A DNA stretch of 64,000 nt from NCBI GenBank assembly GCA_036250225.1, contig JAPZLL010000006.1, positions 310,001 to 374,000 of the forward strand, in the 5' to 3' direction. The position numbers were made by a program, and so were the translations under genes. Shown here piece after piece: positions 39,344 through 52,352 of this stretch. The stretch comes from Cercophora sp. LCS_1. Lineage: Eukaryota > Ascomycota > Sordariomycetes > Sordariales > Lasiosphaeriaceae. Each line of letters begins with the position of its first letter. The first letter of the stretch is position 1. The notes beneath the pieces are model-generated. The model saw nothing but the letters and a program-made list of their open reading frames with translations. It was not told the origin of the DNA and ran no database searches.

Positions 39344-41302
39344 TTATTCGACGTAGACAAGAAGTTTCTCGTTGCGTTCGAGCGCGTTGTCCAAGTCGTT
39401 GTTGCTCATCAGCGCCAGTTTATCACCCGAGGCCTCGTCCCTGTAGGAAAGCTGCACAGGCTCATTTGGTGGAATTCGAAGACGTTCCAGTATTCTCTCA
39501 TTCAGACTCCGGAACTGGATGTCCGAGGACACCTTGATGGCGATGATGTCGCCATTGTAGCTCAGCTTCACCTTCATCTGGGCGCCAGCCTGTTGGATCC
39601 CTGGTGAGAGCGATGTTTGAGACGGTTGGGATAGCGACGACGTCTGGCGTGTCATTTGTGGTTGGCTATTGCCTGTCATCTGTCGAGTGGGCGCTGAAAG
39701 GCCAGAGTAGCCGGTTCCGTTCAGGTTCTGCCTTGAAGATTGTCTAGACGCACCGTCCGCCGGGGAGTCCGTCGATGAACGCTGAGATCCCCCAGACAAG
39801 CGGTATTCCTCGCCGAAAGTGTTGGGGTCGATCTCGTAGTCTCCTTCTCTAGGAGCGAAGAACTGCTTGACCAGAGTACACCTTGAGATATAAGGGGGCT
39901 GTGCAAGAAGGTTCTTGACGTATGCGTCTAGATTGTGTCGACGACCTTCTGTGATTGCGTCGGTCACGTAATTAACGGGACCGGGCATGTACGGTAGCGT
40001 CCGTTGCTTGTCGCCTGTAGTGCCGGCCTCAACAGGAAACTCGGTGAGAAGGGCGATTTGGAAGTCGTAGAAGTCCTCGTAGTACCTCGACAGCTCCCAG
40101 GTCCTTCCATCCTCCAGCTCCGCTTCGATGACGAACCAGTACTTGTCCTCAGCGTAGCAGTATCTGGGGATGCGGGCGTTGAGAGGAGCATAGAGAGATG
40201 CAGTTTTCCCCGCATACGCCGCCGCTGGCTGGCTGGCATATCGAGGTTGTTGCGGTTGCGCTGGCTGTGGCGGTTGCTGCTGGGAAAAGTCAGACCGCGT
40301 TTTAGGAGTCAATGTTGTCGGCCAACTTACCGGAGCGGGAGCGCCTTGAGTACCTGGCCGAGCGGGCCCTTGCTGAAGGCTCATTCGTTCCATTCCTTGC
40401 TCGAGTGATGTTTTCTGCGGTGCCCCGCCAACCTCGAACTTGCCGAGGGTGATGCTCGAGTTCTTGTAGTCCGCAGCCATCTTCTTCCATTCCTCAACCT
40501 TGGGGATTCCGGCTCTTCGTACAGCATCCTGGGGATTCACAACTGGCGTGTTGCTCGCCATGTCTCGAATCTCGACGAATGTCACGGGGATGAGACCGGG
40601 GCCTCCCAGTCGACCAATCGGTTTCGCGACGAACCATTCTGGGTTCGACTGTGCAATGACGATGATGGCCTCACCGGCTTTCGCCTCCAGCTCATCCGCC
40701 CTCTCCGCCTGGAAGTCGTACATCACAACACCATAGACCATGGCGCCGGGTCGACCGCCCATCTTGGAAACGCGCTGGCTGGCTGGCGCAGAAGCCGGTG
40801 TCGAGGCGTCGCCGTACCCGGAGTCGTGATCTGGGCTCTTCATCGGAAGCGATCGCGGGGCGGTCGGAGGAACGTCGGGTTGCGACCCGCTGTCGCGCTC
40901 GGTTCGTCCCAGTGCTTGGAAGAAAGACACGGGAACAAGACCACGTGCGTCTGGGAGCGCGGGGTTGCATGCTTCGTACCAGTCTTGGTCGTTTTCGCGC
41001 CCGATGACGTGGAAGAAGTCTCCACGGGAGAAACTCAATTCCTGCGCCGTTTGCGCTTCATAATCGTATAGAGCTCGGATGACCTAGAGCGAAACCGGCG
41101 TCAGTAGGGTTGCGCTGGACCGATAAGAAGGGGGGGCTTGGCTCGCGGGGCGGGTCCTAGGACCGGAGGATGGCCACCGGAGGCGAATACACACCTTTTT
41201 CGGAGGAACAATCGCAACGGCCGATTTGGGAGCGATGCTGATGTGGGGTTTATTCTCCTTCTCCCCTTTGATCGATCTTCGCAAAGCCTTGAATGCGCGC
41301 AT
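39344..41302 (-). CDS. BEM1: Bem1 polarity scaffold (SH3-SH3-PX-PB1)
   Basis: Exons 41302-41195, 41083-40331 and 40279-39344 give 598 residues. SH3-1 spans about 37-95 (VIRALYDYEAQTAQELSFSR across the first junction), SH3-2 about 135-195 (VYGVVMYDFQAERADELEAK), PX about 320-430 (KYWFVIEAELEDGRTWELSR) and the C-terminal PB1 about 515-598 (KVKLSYNGDIIAIKVSSD, then DDEAS-type acidic OPCA-like residues and LLVYVE). Bem1 holds Cdc42, its exchange factor Cdc24 (by PB1) and PAK kinase at growth sites, and also serves NADPH oxidase in fungi. Likely true start: an ATGAAG mini-exon at 41601-41596 spliced to 41287 would give MKALRRSIKG, the usual start of fungal Bem1; the acceptor would be AAG. Confidence 0.93.
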
Positions 41303-44300
41303 GGCTGTTAGCAGCTGTTTCGTTGAATCGGCTACGCATGAGACCATGTAATGCTAGGGTCGCAATGTGGAAACAGAAAGCAGCAGAAGGGAAGAAAGAA
41401 CCCAAGTGCTGGCTACCTCGTGTTGCTCAGACAGGCGAGGGAGCACATGATCGAGATGGCCGGATAAGGTGGACTGTCAGACGGCAAGCCCATTGACACC
41501 TGAGGCGCCCACTGCGCGCCCCGTGGAGATGCGAGGAGAGATGCTGAAGCGGTGACTGCGACTGCATCTTGCAGCGCATTGATAGAGTGACGTACCTTCA
41601 TCGTGTCTGGCGCGCTTTGTCAACCAAGGTGCAGAATTGCCGCTTCAGTCAAAGAAAGGAGGGGTTGATGACGGTGGGTGAGTGATTCGGCGGGCGCTGG
41701 ATGTTGCTCGAGTTACGCCAATTCGCTGCTGGGTGGTGTCTCTCGGATGCCCTTGAATCAGTGTAACGGATTGAAATGCGCCGTTTCGTGATGCGGAGGG
41801 CGGAAGACGGAAGTTTTCCCCCTCTTTTCTCTCGGCTGGGTCTTGGGCGATAGTGTATGAGTTCTCTGGTGATGGTAGCCGTCGGCCGTACAGGGGCGCG
41901 ATGCTACTATTAAAGCGTTTGGCGGTTCGCCGCTTCTTCAAGCGCGGCTGCGTGGTGTTGCGGAATTATCTGGTCGGTGATAGATAGACGGCGTGCTTCC
42001 TCCAAAAAACCGTTGGTTCCCTCACTGGCCGCACGGGTCCTTCTGCCTGCCCTCTTCTTGTTGTCTTTGTCTGATAAGCGCGCTATCGTTCTGGAGGGTT
42101 CGCTGCGGGGCGCTATCTTTGTTCGGCTGTGCTCTCGGGTTGAGAGGCCGCTGTCGTCGCGTGTGGGAATGTTGGGGGATCGAGGGTTGACGATTGCGCA
42201 CAAAGATATTGCGGGCGTGTGGCGGGGAAGAGGTGAGCAAGAGCGGCGATCCGGGCTCTTAAAAGGGGACGGGGTATGGGAGCAGGGGGGACGGAGCGGG
42301 TGGAAAATGTTGGAAGGCCAGGCCTGCTGATTGACCTGATTGACTGGGGGAGGGGTGCAGGGCGGGCGGCCGTGGGCAGCAGGCAGGACGGATCGCCCAG
42401 CACACGGTTGGGTTGCGTGCGGGCTAAAGTCGATGGAAGGGGGCTCCAGCCGGGGTTCCCTCGACCCTCACCTGCGCGAGTGCTTGGCAGTCCGGGTGGG
42501 ATCGACGACGGCTGCTTTCTTTGACGGCATCAAGCCCTGCCGGTTGAGTATCGGAGGCTCTGTCAGATTCCGTCCCGATATTGGAGGCGGACTTGGATGG
42601 CAGGTGCGATGCGATGCGCAGGAGAAGAAGCGGGATGAACTCGAGGGAAGCTTCAGCTTGGGTCGGACATTCCTTATCTCGCCCCTCGGGTTCCATTGGG
42701 AACAAACATCAGAGCACCTGTCATCTGTCGGAGCAAACAGTCCTTCAGCTCAGGTCACATCACGGTGACGGAGAGCGACCCGACAAACGGGAACGCTCGG
42801 AATGTCAATTCTCAAGCGACGATTTGCGCCATGGAACTCACTCTATACGATGACACCAGCCATGCTTGTTGGATGGCGGTTGGAATGGAAGCGAGTGGAG
42901 GGCAGACTTTTGTCGTTTGTGGTTGGCCTGCCTGGCAAGGAGGTCATGGATGATGGATGAGTGGTCCTGTTGCAAGCCCCGAATGCGAGTGCTGCGTGCT
43001 CCCTACATACAACCGGCTTTGATGCGACCCAGGCACCGCATCACATCGTGCAGTACCTACTTATCTGCCCCGTCCAGAACAAACGAAAAGGAAGCCCCTG
43101 GGTTGGGCGACCACCACCTCGTCATCGTTGGCCCGAGCATCAGGCGTCAAATGGAAGTGGTTGATGGGCTGGGATACAGGGAGGGCGTTGGATGGGCCGT
43201 GGGTGGAACTTTAGCGCGATTCCACGGATGACTCTTTGCACTCACGACCCTGACCATATGCTTGATTTTTCTTTCCGACATCGCTGACCTCAATATCGAG
43301 TTCTCTTTCCCTCGTCTATGGATGCTTGTGATCTGTGTCGATGTCGTCAGAAAGCGGGAGGTTGGCGGCAGTGGACAGATACCACGCCCGGATCAGCAGC
43401 AGCTCCCTACTTCGTCGGGGGCTTCGAGAACGTCCGGGAGAGATCCCGCGTCTCGATTTTGTCCTCGTGGGGACCGCGGAGCGCAGTTCCGCACGGCTGC
43501 CAGAAGCATGTCCTGCTATCCGGGAGGCAGCCGGTTGCCTCGATCGACATTGGCAAGTACTTTCTGTTCATGCATTCCCATGCCATTGCTGGACAATGCG
43601 TTTGCTGCTTGGCCTCGACTGCGTGGCGGGCTGGCGGATGATCGGGGTGTCACAGCGGCTTATCGATAAGGACCCTCAACAATTGCGCAGCATGCTGTTT
43701 GCTGTCGTGATGAATATGTGTGTGGCACTTGGGTTGAGGCTTTAGCCTTGCTTTTGATGCCTCAAGATTCCGACATGTCTTTCATTCGTTGTCGATGAAG
43801 CGCAGGTAGCCGAGCATGCCGTTCGCTCGGCAGCCTCTCGTCGTGACGCTGAAGGGCAGCCCCTGCATGTTTGCCCACCCACACCTCTTGCTCCCACGCT
43901 TGCGTCTTGCATCCATCAGGACTCGATGCCCTTGGCTCGAGAAGCTTCTGCATGAATGCCTTTGGTGCGAGCGGCACGCCAAGCAACCGTGAAAGAAAGT
44001 TACCCATACAGCATGTCCAGAAAGGCGGATTGGTTGTCGCCATTCCAACGGGAGCCAGCGGAATGGCATTACGCGCTGAATAAGAACACCATCCCTGGCG
44101 CGCGCCTGGTTTCCGCCGACGATTCGCAGACTTTTACTTCCCCTCTTTGTGGCTGCCCCTCACCCTTGGTTTGCCCATTTTTTTCTACAAACTTTGCGAA
44201 GCCATCCATGATGCGCCCACTCCACCATCAACGGTTGAATGGAGGGGTAAGGTAGGGGGGGCAATCGCCGGGTGCGTGTGGCCTGTGCCCCTCCACAGGT

Positions 44301-46771
44301 ATCCCCTCTCTGAGCATCGACGAAGACAAGAGGTGCCCCAGCAAATCATAGACGCGGCAGGGGAGACCCCTGGCCTTGCCAGCGTTTCGGGTCGTCCATC
44401 GGCCCCCGTCATCCCGTCCGCAAAACCCACCAACAACAGCAATCAAGACGAAGCCATTCCATCTTGTTTGCTTTTCCCGTTCCAGCATCAGACCCAGCAT
44501 CACCTCTCCGAACATACGGAGAGCCGGAGTAAAGCCTTCTTGTCGCAAGTGCGTCTCTTGTCCTACGAACTGCGCCATCATCGCAGACCGCAAGAATAGG
44601 GGGAAACGGGGATCACATTTCTTCTTCGCCCAACGGGGCGCGCTCCGGTCACAACCGCAAGGTGTCTTCAGTCAATCGCATTGGACCCTTCGGCGGCCGC
44701 CGCTTCGGTGCTACTTCCAGGTTGTCCGGGAATTTCTCAGACTCCCGTCCTGCCGTTGCATCTAGGCTCGGCATATTATGGGCTTCAGAGCCCTTCCAGA
44801 AGCAATCCTTCGAAACACTTATTCATATCCAAGACCACGCCGTCCCCTTAAACACCAACCCAATCATAACCTCTCTTATCTCCTTTGTTTCCCTCTAACC
44901 CAACAGAAAGAGTTCAATTCCAAATCGCCCTCCTTCATGCTCCTCCGAAGGCCCCTCGGATCCAGCCCGTCCCGATCGCCTGCCGCAGCAACATGAAACC
45001 CAAACACCCAGCCTCTGAAACGGCCACTTCTTTGCGTAACCCTGGACCCGGTTCAGGAAGACGACGTCCCGGCAGTCCAGTCGACGCCCTGTGATCCTCG
45101 CCATCCCCCGCAATCCGCGCCCTCTTGGCGGAAGCGTGGCGGAAGCAAGCAACTTGGGATGACGTTCGCTCCTCCGCCACGGTGATCCGGGTAAATACCC
45201 TGGGTAGCGACGACGTTCAATGCGTGACTAAGCTGGGCAGCGATCATTGAACACCTCCGGCCTTGGAAGGAGAGGTACGTACGGTCTGGGGAAATGGTGG
45301 CCTTGGGGCCTGGGGGCCGTTGACCGTGGTCTCGTTGTCAACCCAATGGTTTCCCAACGGCTCCCAGCCTCATTCTCTGACCTCGTTGACCGCGCACCCT
45401 GGCCTGTTTGTTTCGGCCTCGTGAGGCCGCTTGGTGACGTAGTTGGGCGTTAGGCTGATGACGACGTAAAAACCAACCCCTGGAGTTGTTACCAACACAA
45501 GCGAACGATGCTGAGCTCCGAGATACAAGCCAAACTTATGAGTCTTGATTGGTCATGAAACCTTGACCGTTGAAGGTACCAACGGTTTGGACTGTTCCGT
45601 ATAATCTCCTCGATAGGAAGGGTTTCCATCGCCCCATGAGATACCCACCTAGAGTGAAATAGTGCCTCGAGGCATTTGAATCACAACTGCTTGTAAATGG
45701 CACTGTATCGTCGCTCAAGGGGCAACGAATAGATGCTCCGCCAGATCCACCGGGCAGAGCACACCCCTTGACTTGCAATCATGTCGAGTTTTCGAAGGTA
45801 TTTTTGCCCATGATGGAGCCGCCGCATTCGACGAAATACCGATACCAAAAGTCATCACTTCAAATTAGTGCACACGCAACATACGATGACGTGAGTGATA
45901 TTTCTACCACTATGACAAGCATACAGACATGGCTACCGTTTTAGTGCCCTCTAAACGCCGACGCCGACGCCGCAACCACCATACCGCTTCACCAAGATGC
46001 AGTGCAAAGGCAAAAGGCCTCGATGCTCCAAGCCAAGGTATCGAAAGTCGAACCGCCCCAACTTGCCCTTCAAGAACCACGGGTATCATCATAATGGCCA
46101 ACTAAAAGCTCCCCCAGATCCATCCATCATGCACAGTAGCCGTCGCATACCCCGACGTCTATCACAAGACGGAGGTCGTCAAACCAACACAAATGCACCC
46201 CCGCATTGTAACTCCCTGGTCTGCAGTTTGCCCGACCAAAAGGTCGCCAATGCCCAAGCCGTGAAACGGTGATAAATTAAGGCAAGTAGTGGCCACCTTT
46301 TGTATCGCTCTTCTGGGAATCCCCATGAAATCCGTCGCCCTCTAATGTCGATATATTGGGTACCGGGTCCTCTGTAACTGGTCTGTCAACCATGCCGAAC
46401 ACAAACTCCGGCCCACATGTGCGGCGCAGGCCTTTTGAGGCCCACCCAGCGATACTAGGTGGATGGTAAGCTGGAAAAGATCGGCATCAACGAGAAACTA
46501 GACTTCGCTTCAAGGTCGCAGACTGAATGGTCGTGTGACGGTGTCGGAATGGCGAGTTCTCCCAAAAGACTGCCCCTTGCCCCGTAACAGGTGAATCGGG
46601 CAGTCTTTGGTCTTGGCTGGGACAATGTGCAATGCCGAGGACGTAACGCAAAAGAAGTAAATGAAATAGAGTGAAAAGTGGTCTCCAAGAAACAAAGTAG
46701 GAGACCACACCAGAGAGGTTGTACCGGGTGTCGAAGGGCTGGTGCACTGAACGGAGAAAAGAGTTGAGCGG
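41303..46771. other. 5.4-kb region without a supportable gene
   Basis: Apart from a possible Bem1 leader exon at 41596-41601, I find no frame with a recognisable domain, no chain of exons with coherent phase, no tRNA and no transposon ends. Open frames of 70-150 codons overlap on both strands, as expected for GC-rich DNA. The part at 44.7-45.2 kb and that at 46.2-46.7 kb are less GC-rich. It could hold long UTRs, a non-coding RNA or regulatory DNA of Bem1. Confidence 0.45.
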
Positions 46772-48486
46772 TCAGATTTGACCCTTGATGTCAACGCGGG
46801 AAAAGGCTTGCTTTCGGGGAGCCTCGAAGAACGGTCCGGCTTTCCCGGACAAGAAGACTACGGTGCCGTTTTTATCCTCGAGCAAATGCTGGGCATCGTA
46901 ATCCAGGATGAATTGCGCAGCCTCAGCATCGGACTCGAAGTAGAGCTCCTCCGTGATGAAACGGAGAGTGACCTCAGGCTTGTATCTATGGTCATGTTAG
47001 CACCTGACGGGACAGGCTGCATTGACTGGACTTACGCCTTGCACATGTTGCACAGAGCAGCGAGACGCTCACGGCCAACAAACATGTCCATCAGGTAAGC
47101 ACCCATGTTCGGCGTCTCGTTGTACAGCTGGAAAAAGCGGTGGTAGTTGCCCAGGGCGAGGGCGGAGCGAACATCAAGGGCGTGCTTGATAGCCTTCGCC
47201 TTCTTCTCTGCTGCGGTTAGATCTGCAAGGACGTTGTTCAACGCCGTGCGGTTTGCGGTATGAATGAAATACAGGATGCGATATGCCTTGAACTCAATGG
47301 GGTTTCCTTTTATGCCCAGCTGATAGAGGGCCTTCAGCTGGGTCTGGCACTGATTATACTCACCAAGGTCCCCCTTCTCCAAGGCAATCCGCGCGTGGAT
47401 CTCGTACACTTCCACCGTGAACTGGTTCTTGATGCGCTGCACCGTCAGGTCTTGTCGCATGGATTTGAACTGGTCGCAAATGTAAGAGTAGTTCTGCTCC
47501 TTCTTCCACTTTTTCTTCAAAAGCTCCAAGGTCTGGTGGAGAACGGATTCGGGACGAACGACCGAAGGAACAGGCGGGGCTGTCAGGCGGAGGTAACGCT
47601 TCTCCAGGGTTTGGCAGGTACCAACAACGGGACCGCTACTGGGAGGCGGTGTGGGCTCGCGGTATGTCGACTTGTAGCCGCCGTCGAAGCGCTTCTGACG
47701 CTTCTCCAGCTGTTTCTGGAACTTACTCAGGGCCTTGGGCGAGGTTTCGTCGGTAGCTAGACGCTTGTCTGCATTGAAGGTGACGCGCTCCTCCAGTCGC
47801 GACGTATTGCTACGCCAAGGCGGCGCGGAGCCTGTCTCCGCTTCACTCATATCCGTGGATTTCCGCTTCTTCGAAGTCGCACTCGGGCTAGAAGACGACT
47901 GCTCATGTGTTGGCTTCACGGGTGGCATAGTGGCAAGGACTGCTCGGGCGAGTTTGCGCTCCTCGACGATCATTTCCTGCGGGAGAGGCATCACATCCCA
48001 ATTTGTGTCGTACATTCTGTTCCGTTCGTTCGCCGAAGAAATGACATCCTTGAGCTTCTCTTCCATTTCCTGTCGAGAAACGGCAGGGAGGAGGTTGGAA
48101 GGCATGAAGGATCGTTGAACATAGGCGCGAACCGAGTCAGGCCAGTTGACCTTCGGCTTTGCCGGCTCTGATTCGGGGGCTGGAGCTGGAGGAGCCGCGA
48201 TCATGGTTTGGGTGTAAGTAGTTGAGGCAGGGGGGGCTTGCAACCCATAGGGGGAGGGAGGGTAGGCGGGTTGGGAATACGGTTGACCAAAGGTCTGGCG
48301 GACTTGGACCGGCGTGTACGCGGCTACAAGCATGTCAGCAATGTGGTTCGCCCGAGAAGCAGAGTGTAACGTCAGAAACTGGGTGCGCGACTGACCTTGA
48401 TAAGACGCTGGGTAACCAGCCGCCGCCTGTGTGCCCGGCGGCGGCGGAGCTGATGGCCATGATGGAACCATGTTGCTTGTCCACAT
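46772..48486 (-). CDS. SAC3/GANP/THP3-family protein (Thp3/LENG8-like)
   Basis: Exons 48486-47036 and 46985-46772 (50-nt intron splitting an Ala codon) give 554 residues. A 72-nt in-phase intron at 48395-48324 (GTCAGT donor, TGCTGAC branch, TTGTAG acceptor) is very likely, leaving 530. The N-terminus is Pro/Tyr-rich. The SAC3/GANP domain fills the C-terminal half: TCQTLEKRYLRLTAPPVPS, VEVYEIHARIALEKGDLGEY, KGNPIEFKAYRILYFIHT and LALGNYHRFFQLYNETPNMG. Thp3 with Csn12 and Sem1 works in transcription elongation and mRNA maturation in yeast; LENG8 is the animal counterpart. It is divergent from VPS36. Confidence 0.9.
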
Positions 48487-48977
48487 CCGTGGTGTCCACG
48501 AGGGAAATTCGGTCGGTCGGGGCTACGGTTAGACGAAGTTAATATTGAGATCGGCTTCACTGAAATTCTGCGTCACAGGGCCAAAGACGCGATGGATACA
48601 GATGTTTTCGTTGTTGCCAACAAAATTCGTTGATTGCCGATGGCGGTGAGGGTTGTTGAAAGGCAAAGACGCTCGGAAAATGGGTGGTGGGCGAGAATGG
48701 AAGTGGGCGCGAAGCTTAGCGGGTCGGACGGCACGTTGAAGCCTAAAATCGGATATAAGAATGTACTGGGCTCTAGTGTATATAGCGGTATCGGTGTTGA
48801 TGATAGTAGCTCGGATAGATGCTTATCGCGGTGACCCCTCCAGTTTACGTCAATGGGCGAATCCAGTGACTGCCCCTCTATGAACCGTGAGGAAACAGCA
48901 CGCGACAGCAATGCAGTAACTGCCACACTCTTCTGTTCTTCCAGGGTGTCGGGACAGCTTTCCCCCGATAATGACGA

Positions 48978-50993
48978 ATGTTTCTAAAACAGCTCGACTT
49001 GACCACCGCTCTGCGGCCCTCGTACTTGCCTGATGAAGACCTGCTCTTTGTTCGCGACAATGTGGGATTGTACGAGGGGTAAGTTCCGAACCAAGGGATA
49101 GTGAAGGAAGGGTGGGAATACTCACTGACGTTCACGCCTTTCTAGGAAGTACAAGCTGCCGAACCACCAAAATGGCCAGGTCTACCTGACCTCGCACCGC
49201 ATCTGTTATGTCGACAAGGCCGAGCCACGGAAGTTCTCGGTGGCGCTAGACCTCAAAGATGTTGAGCGTTATGAGTTCTATGTATAGCAAATTTAGGCCA
49301 CTCCGCGGCTTTGTCCGTTCGCTGACACACACTCTAGGCCGGTTTCCTCAAGTCGTCGCCAAAGATAACACTGATACCCAAACCCACAAAGCGCCCTTCC
49401 CTACGACCCCGGTCCCCGGGTCTTGGCTCGGGAGCTGGCACCCCTTCCCCAGCACAGCGGACAGACAGTCCGGGCCGGGCTCCACCTGTTGAAGCACCTC
49501 CAGTGGGCTCGGCGACGTGGGTGTGCACCATCTGTAGCTTTTCGAACCCTGTGCCGTCCAATTTCGACCCAGCATCGGCAAATGCTCACACTCCGCTCCC
49601 TCCTTGTTTGGCATGCGGCATCAAGCCTACTCTCGCCCATGTCCTCAAAGCAGCCATCGCAAGCGCAACAAACAGACCGCCAGCAGGGCCAACCCTGCAA
49701 ACACCGCTCCCTACCCGACCACGACCTCTCCCAGAATTCGGGGCTGCCCAAGCCAACATCTCTAGCCCTCCGACGCCTCTGACCACATCCCCCCAAACCT
49801 CCGACCCCGATGCCTCCTTCCAGTGCCCACGATGCACCTTTCTCAACCACCCTTCCCTGTTATCCTGCGAGATGTGCGGTGGCCCTCTGATCTCACAGGA
49901 TCTCCCCACCGAGCTGTCCCAGCCCCGCTCCCAGACCGATTCCCCAGGGCCCTTCCTCAGCGCCATCCCCTCGAGCGTTGATCCGAACGAGAGTATCAAG
50001 CTCTCTTTCCGCGGCGGGGGCGGGGGCGAGAAGATATTCTACGAGCGGCTGAAGGGATGCATGACGCAGCGCAAATGGCTCCTCCAAGGCGCTCCTCCGA
50101 TCCCCAAATCCTCACGCTCCGATAATTCCAGTCCCAACCCCAGCGGGACTCCCGAGCGAATCAAGATTGCCGGTATTGCAGGCCTCGAACACCGCGGCCA
50201 AGCCATGCGCAAGAACAACGAGCTCGTCATCGGCAGCGCATTTGAAGACCTCGAAGCTCTAATGACGTCAGCCAAGGAGGTGGTCGCACTCGCAGAGCGG
50301 TTTGCTCGTCAAGCAGGAGGAACGACTGGTGAAGGCGCGCTCCTTGAGTCTGCAACGAATCAGTTGGGTTTGGTAGCCACCAAGGACACTGTCGGCGGCG
50401 GCGACTCGCTCTACCTCTCAGAGCTTGCGCGCAACCTTGCCGAGTTTTTGACCGACGATAGCCGCGGCGTTTTACGCCGGGCGGGTGGTATCATGTCCTT
50501 GGTTGATCTTTGGGCCATGTTCAACCGCGCCCGAGGAGGTGTCGAACTCGTCAGTCCTACAGATTTTGGCAAGGCTGCCGATCTCTGGGAGAAACTGAAT
50601 CTGCCGGTGCGACTGCGGACGTTCAAGTCGGGCGTCATGGTTGTGCAGGGACGAGAAAGGACAGACGAGACCACGATCAAGGCGTTGTTGGGTTGGATGA
50701 AGGATCTTCACGAGATACCACCAGACAAGGAGGTTCCCTGGGACTGGATGGAGTTTGGGAGAGGCGTCACAGCGAGGGATGTTGCAGAGCGGTTCGGTTG
50801 GAGCATCGGCGTTGCCGAGGAAGAGCTTGAGATGGCGGAGGAGAAGGGTGTGCTCTGTCGAGAAGAAGGGATCGAGGGGCTCAAGTTTTGGGAGAATTTT
50901 ATTGACACCGGCGAAGGCAAGACGCGGCCAGATCCGTCCAAGGTAGAGGCGGAGAAGCTCATAAAGGCGTTGAAGGATAGCGGGTTCATCTGA
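48978..50993 (+). CDS. VPS36: Vps36, ESCRT-II subunit
   Basis: Exons 48978-49078, 49146-49281 and 49338-50993 give 630 residues. The split GLUE domain begins LRPSYLPDEDLLFVRDNVGL and HQNGQVYLTSHRICYVD and resumes at AGFLKSSPKITL and IKLSFRGGGGGEKIFYE. Two zinc fingers are inserted: WVCTICSFSNP with a distant CLAC, and the NZF FQCPRCTFLNHPSLLSCEMC. The EAP30 winged-helix part follows (YLSELARNLAEFLTDDSR to GLKFWENFI). Vps36 binds ubiquitinated cargo and phosphoinositides at endosomes and bridges to ESCRT-I by the inserted fingers, as in yeast. Two NZF-type fingers are the normal fungal form. Confidence 0.94.
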
Positions 50994-51355
50994 GAGCTTT
51001 GGAGTTGCGGTTGTTGGTTAGATATAGATGATGCATAGCCTGGGCGTAGGTTGTTGCTCAACCGAGTTTGTTTCATCATCCTGATCATTTCACCTGCTGA
51101 CACGAGAGCCACCTTTGACAGAAAAACCCTCCTCCATATACATTACCGAGTACCTCTATGTCTATGTCGGGTTTGGGGAGATGTCCGTCTATGTCATCAA
51201 AGAAAATCCATCGTGGTATCAACGCCGACCAGTCCCAGCCCCAGTCCCAGCCCCAGTCCCAGGAAACTCCCAACCATGTTTTTCCCATGCCGAGCAAAAC
51301 AAAAGCCAAAGCCGCTCAAGCACAAGAGACATCATCTCATCGCAACCAGCCCTCT
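50994..51355. other. Converging 3' ends with a CAGTCCCAGCCC repeat
   Basis: The 3' flank of VPS36 meets that of the membrane-protein gene. A 12-bp unit, CAGTCCCAGCCC, is repeated about 2.7 times at 51231-51263. No gene seen. Confidence 0.5.
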
Positions 51356-52352
51356 TCACCCCAACCGCTCCATCAGCCCCTTCCTAACCTTGACGTTCAC
51401 AACGCCACCTACGCCAAAAGCCGGAACAATCCGACATATCCTCGCCGCCGTGCTAACAGCCCAGTTCTTCCTCACCGCCCTCCACCGATCCCCCAGCGAC
51501 GGTTCCCCCGCTCTCCGATCCCACGGCCGATTATAGATATCCAACCCCAGCAGATGCACAGGCGTGCTGAACAGCTGCACTGCCGCCGGCGCCGCAAATT
51601 GGGCAACCGTCTGCCCAGACACATGCTTCTGCACCTCGTCGCCCAACTTTTGCGCCAACACGGGACCCAAGATATGCGGCACGTTGAACGACGCAAAGAT
51701 GGTCATGCAGTCGCGCGCCGCGAAAAGGAGGTAGGTCGGCATCGCGACGGGGCGGGGCGGTCCCGACCCCGGCGGCCCAAACAGGCGCGCAAACACTTGG
51801 TCCTTGTAGATGCACAGCCCGATGTTGGCAGCCGATGTCGAGGCGAACTTGGTCGTGCCCGAGGTGACGTGCGAGGGTGATAGGTTGCGCGTTGTCGAGA
51901 CGAAGGTGTCGAGCGTGTTGGCGGTCAGGTAGGTGCCGCCGTAGAGGGCAAAGATGAGCGCAAACGGTTTGGAGAGGATCAGGGTTCGGGGCGTCAGGAA
52001 GAGGGTGCGCAGGGAGGAGCGCAGGGAGGCGGATAGGGTGCGCCGGCCGGAGGCGTTTTCCATTATCGACCTGCGCGGGGGTGCATGTTAGTTGAGGTTG
52101 GAAGGGTTTGGAGAGCAGGTGGCTGGCTTACCGGTCAATGATGGAGATTATGGGGGCGATGAGGACGGCGGCCGAAGCGGCACTCAGGATATCGGCGCCA
52201 AGACGGAGAGTGAGGTTTCTGGTGTTCCATTTGGAGGAGGTGGGGGTTTTGGCCTCCATGATGGGTGGTTTTGGAGGGATTGGGAGGGAGGGTGGGTTGA
52301 GGGGGAGCGCTGCCTTGGGAGCTTCCAGCTCGTTGATTCCGCCGTCCTTCAT
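51356..52352 (-). CDS. Multi-pass membrane protein, probably mitochondrial
   Basis: Exons 52352-52132 and 52070-51356 (61-nt intron splitting an Arg codon) give 311 residues. The N-terminus is Pro-rich. Membrane-like segments include LSAASAAVLIAPIISII (about 55-72), PFALIFALYGGTYLTAN, PTYLLFAARDCMTIFASF and VAQFAAPAAVQLFSTPVHLL. Conserved-looking strings such as KFASTSAANIGLCIYKDQ and CRIVPAFGVGGVVNVKVR point to a real protein family, known to me only as an uncharacterised fungal group. Mitochondrial location is a guess from the basic, polar-poor character. No function is assigned. Confidence 0.75.

Noticed and set aside
43318..43380. Cys-rich start MDACDLCRCRQKAGGW resembling a Zn2Cys6 cluster
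   Set aside because: Only the first cysteines fit; spacing of the rest is wrong, and no regulator-like sequence follows.
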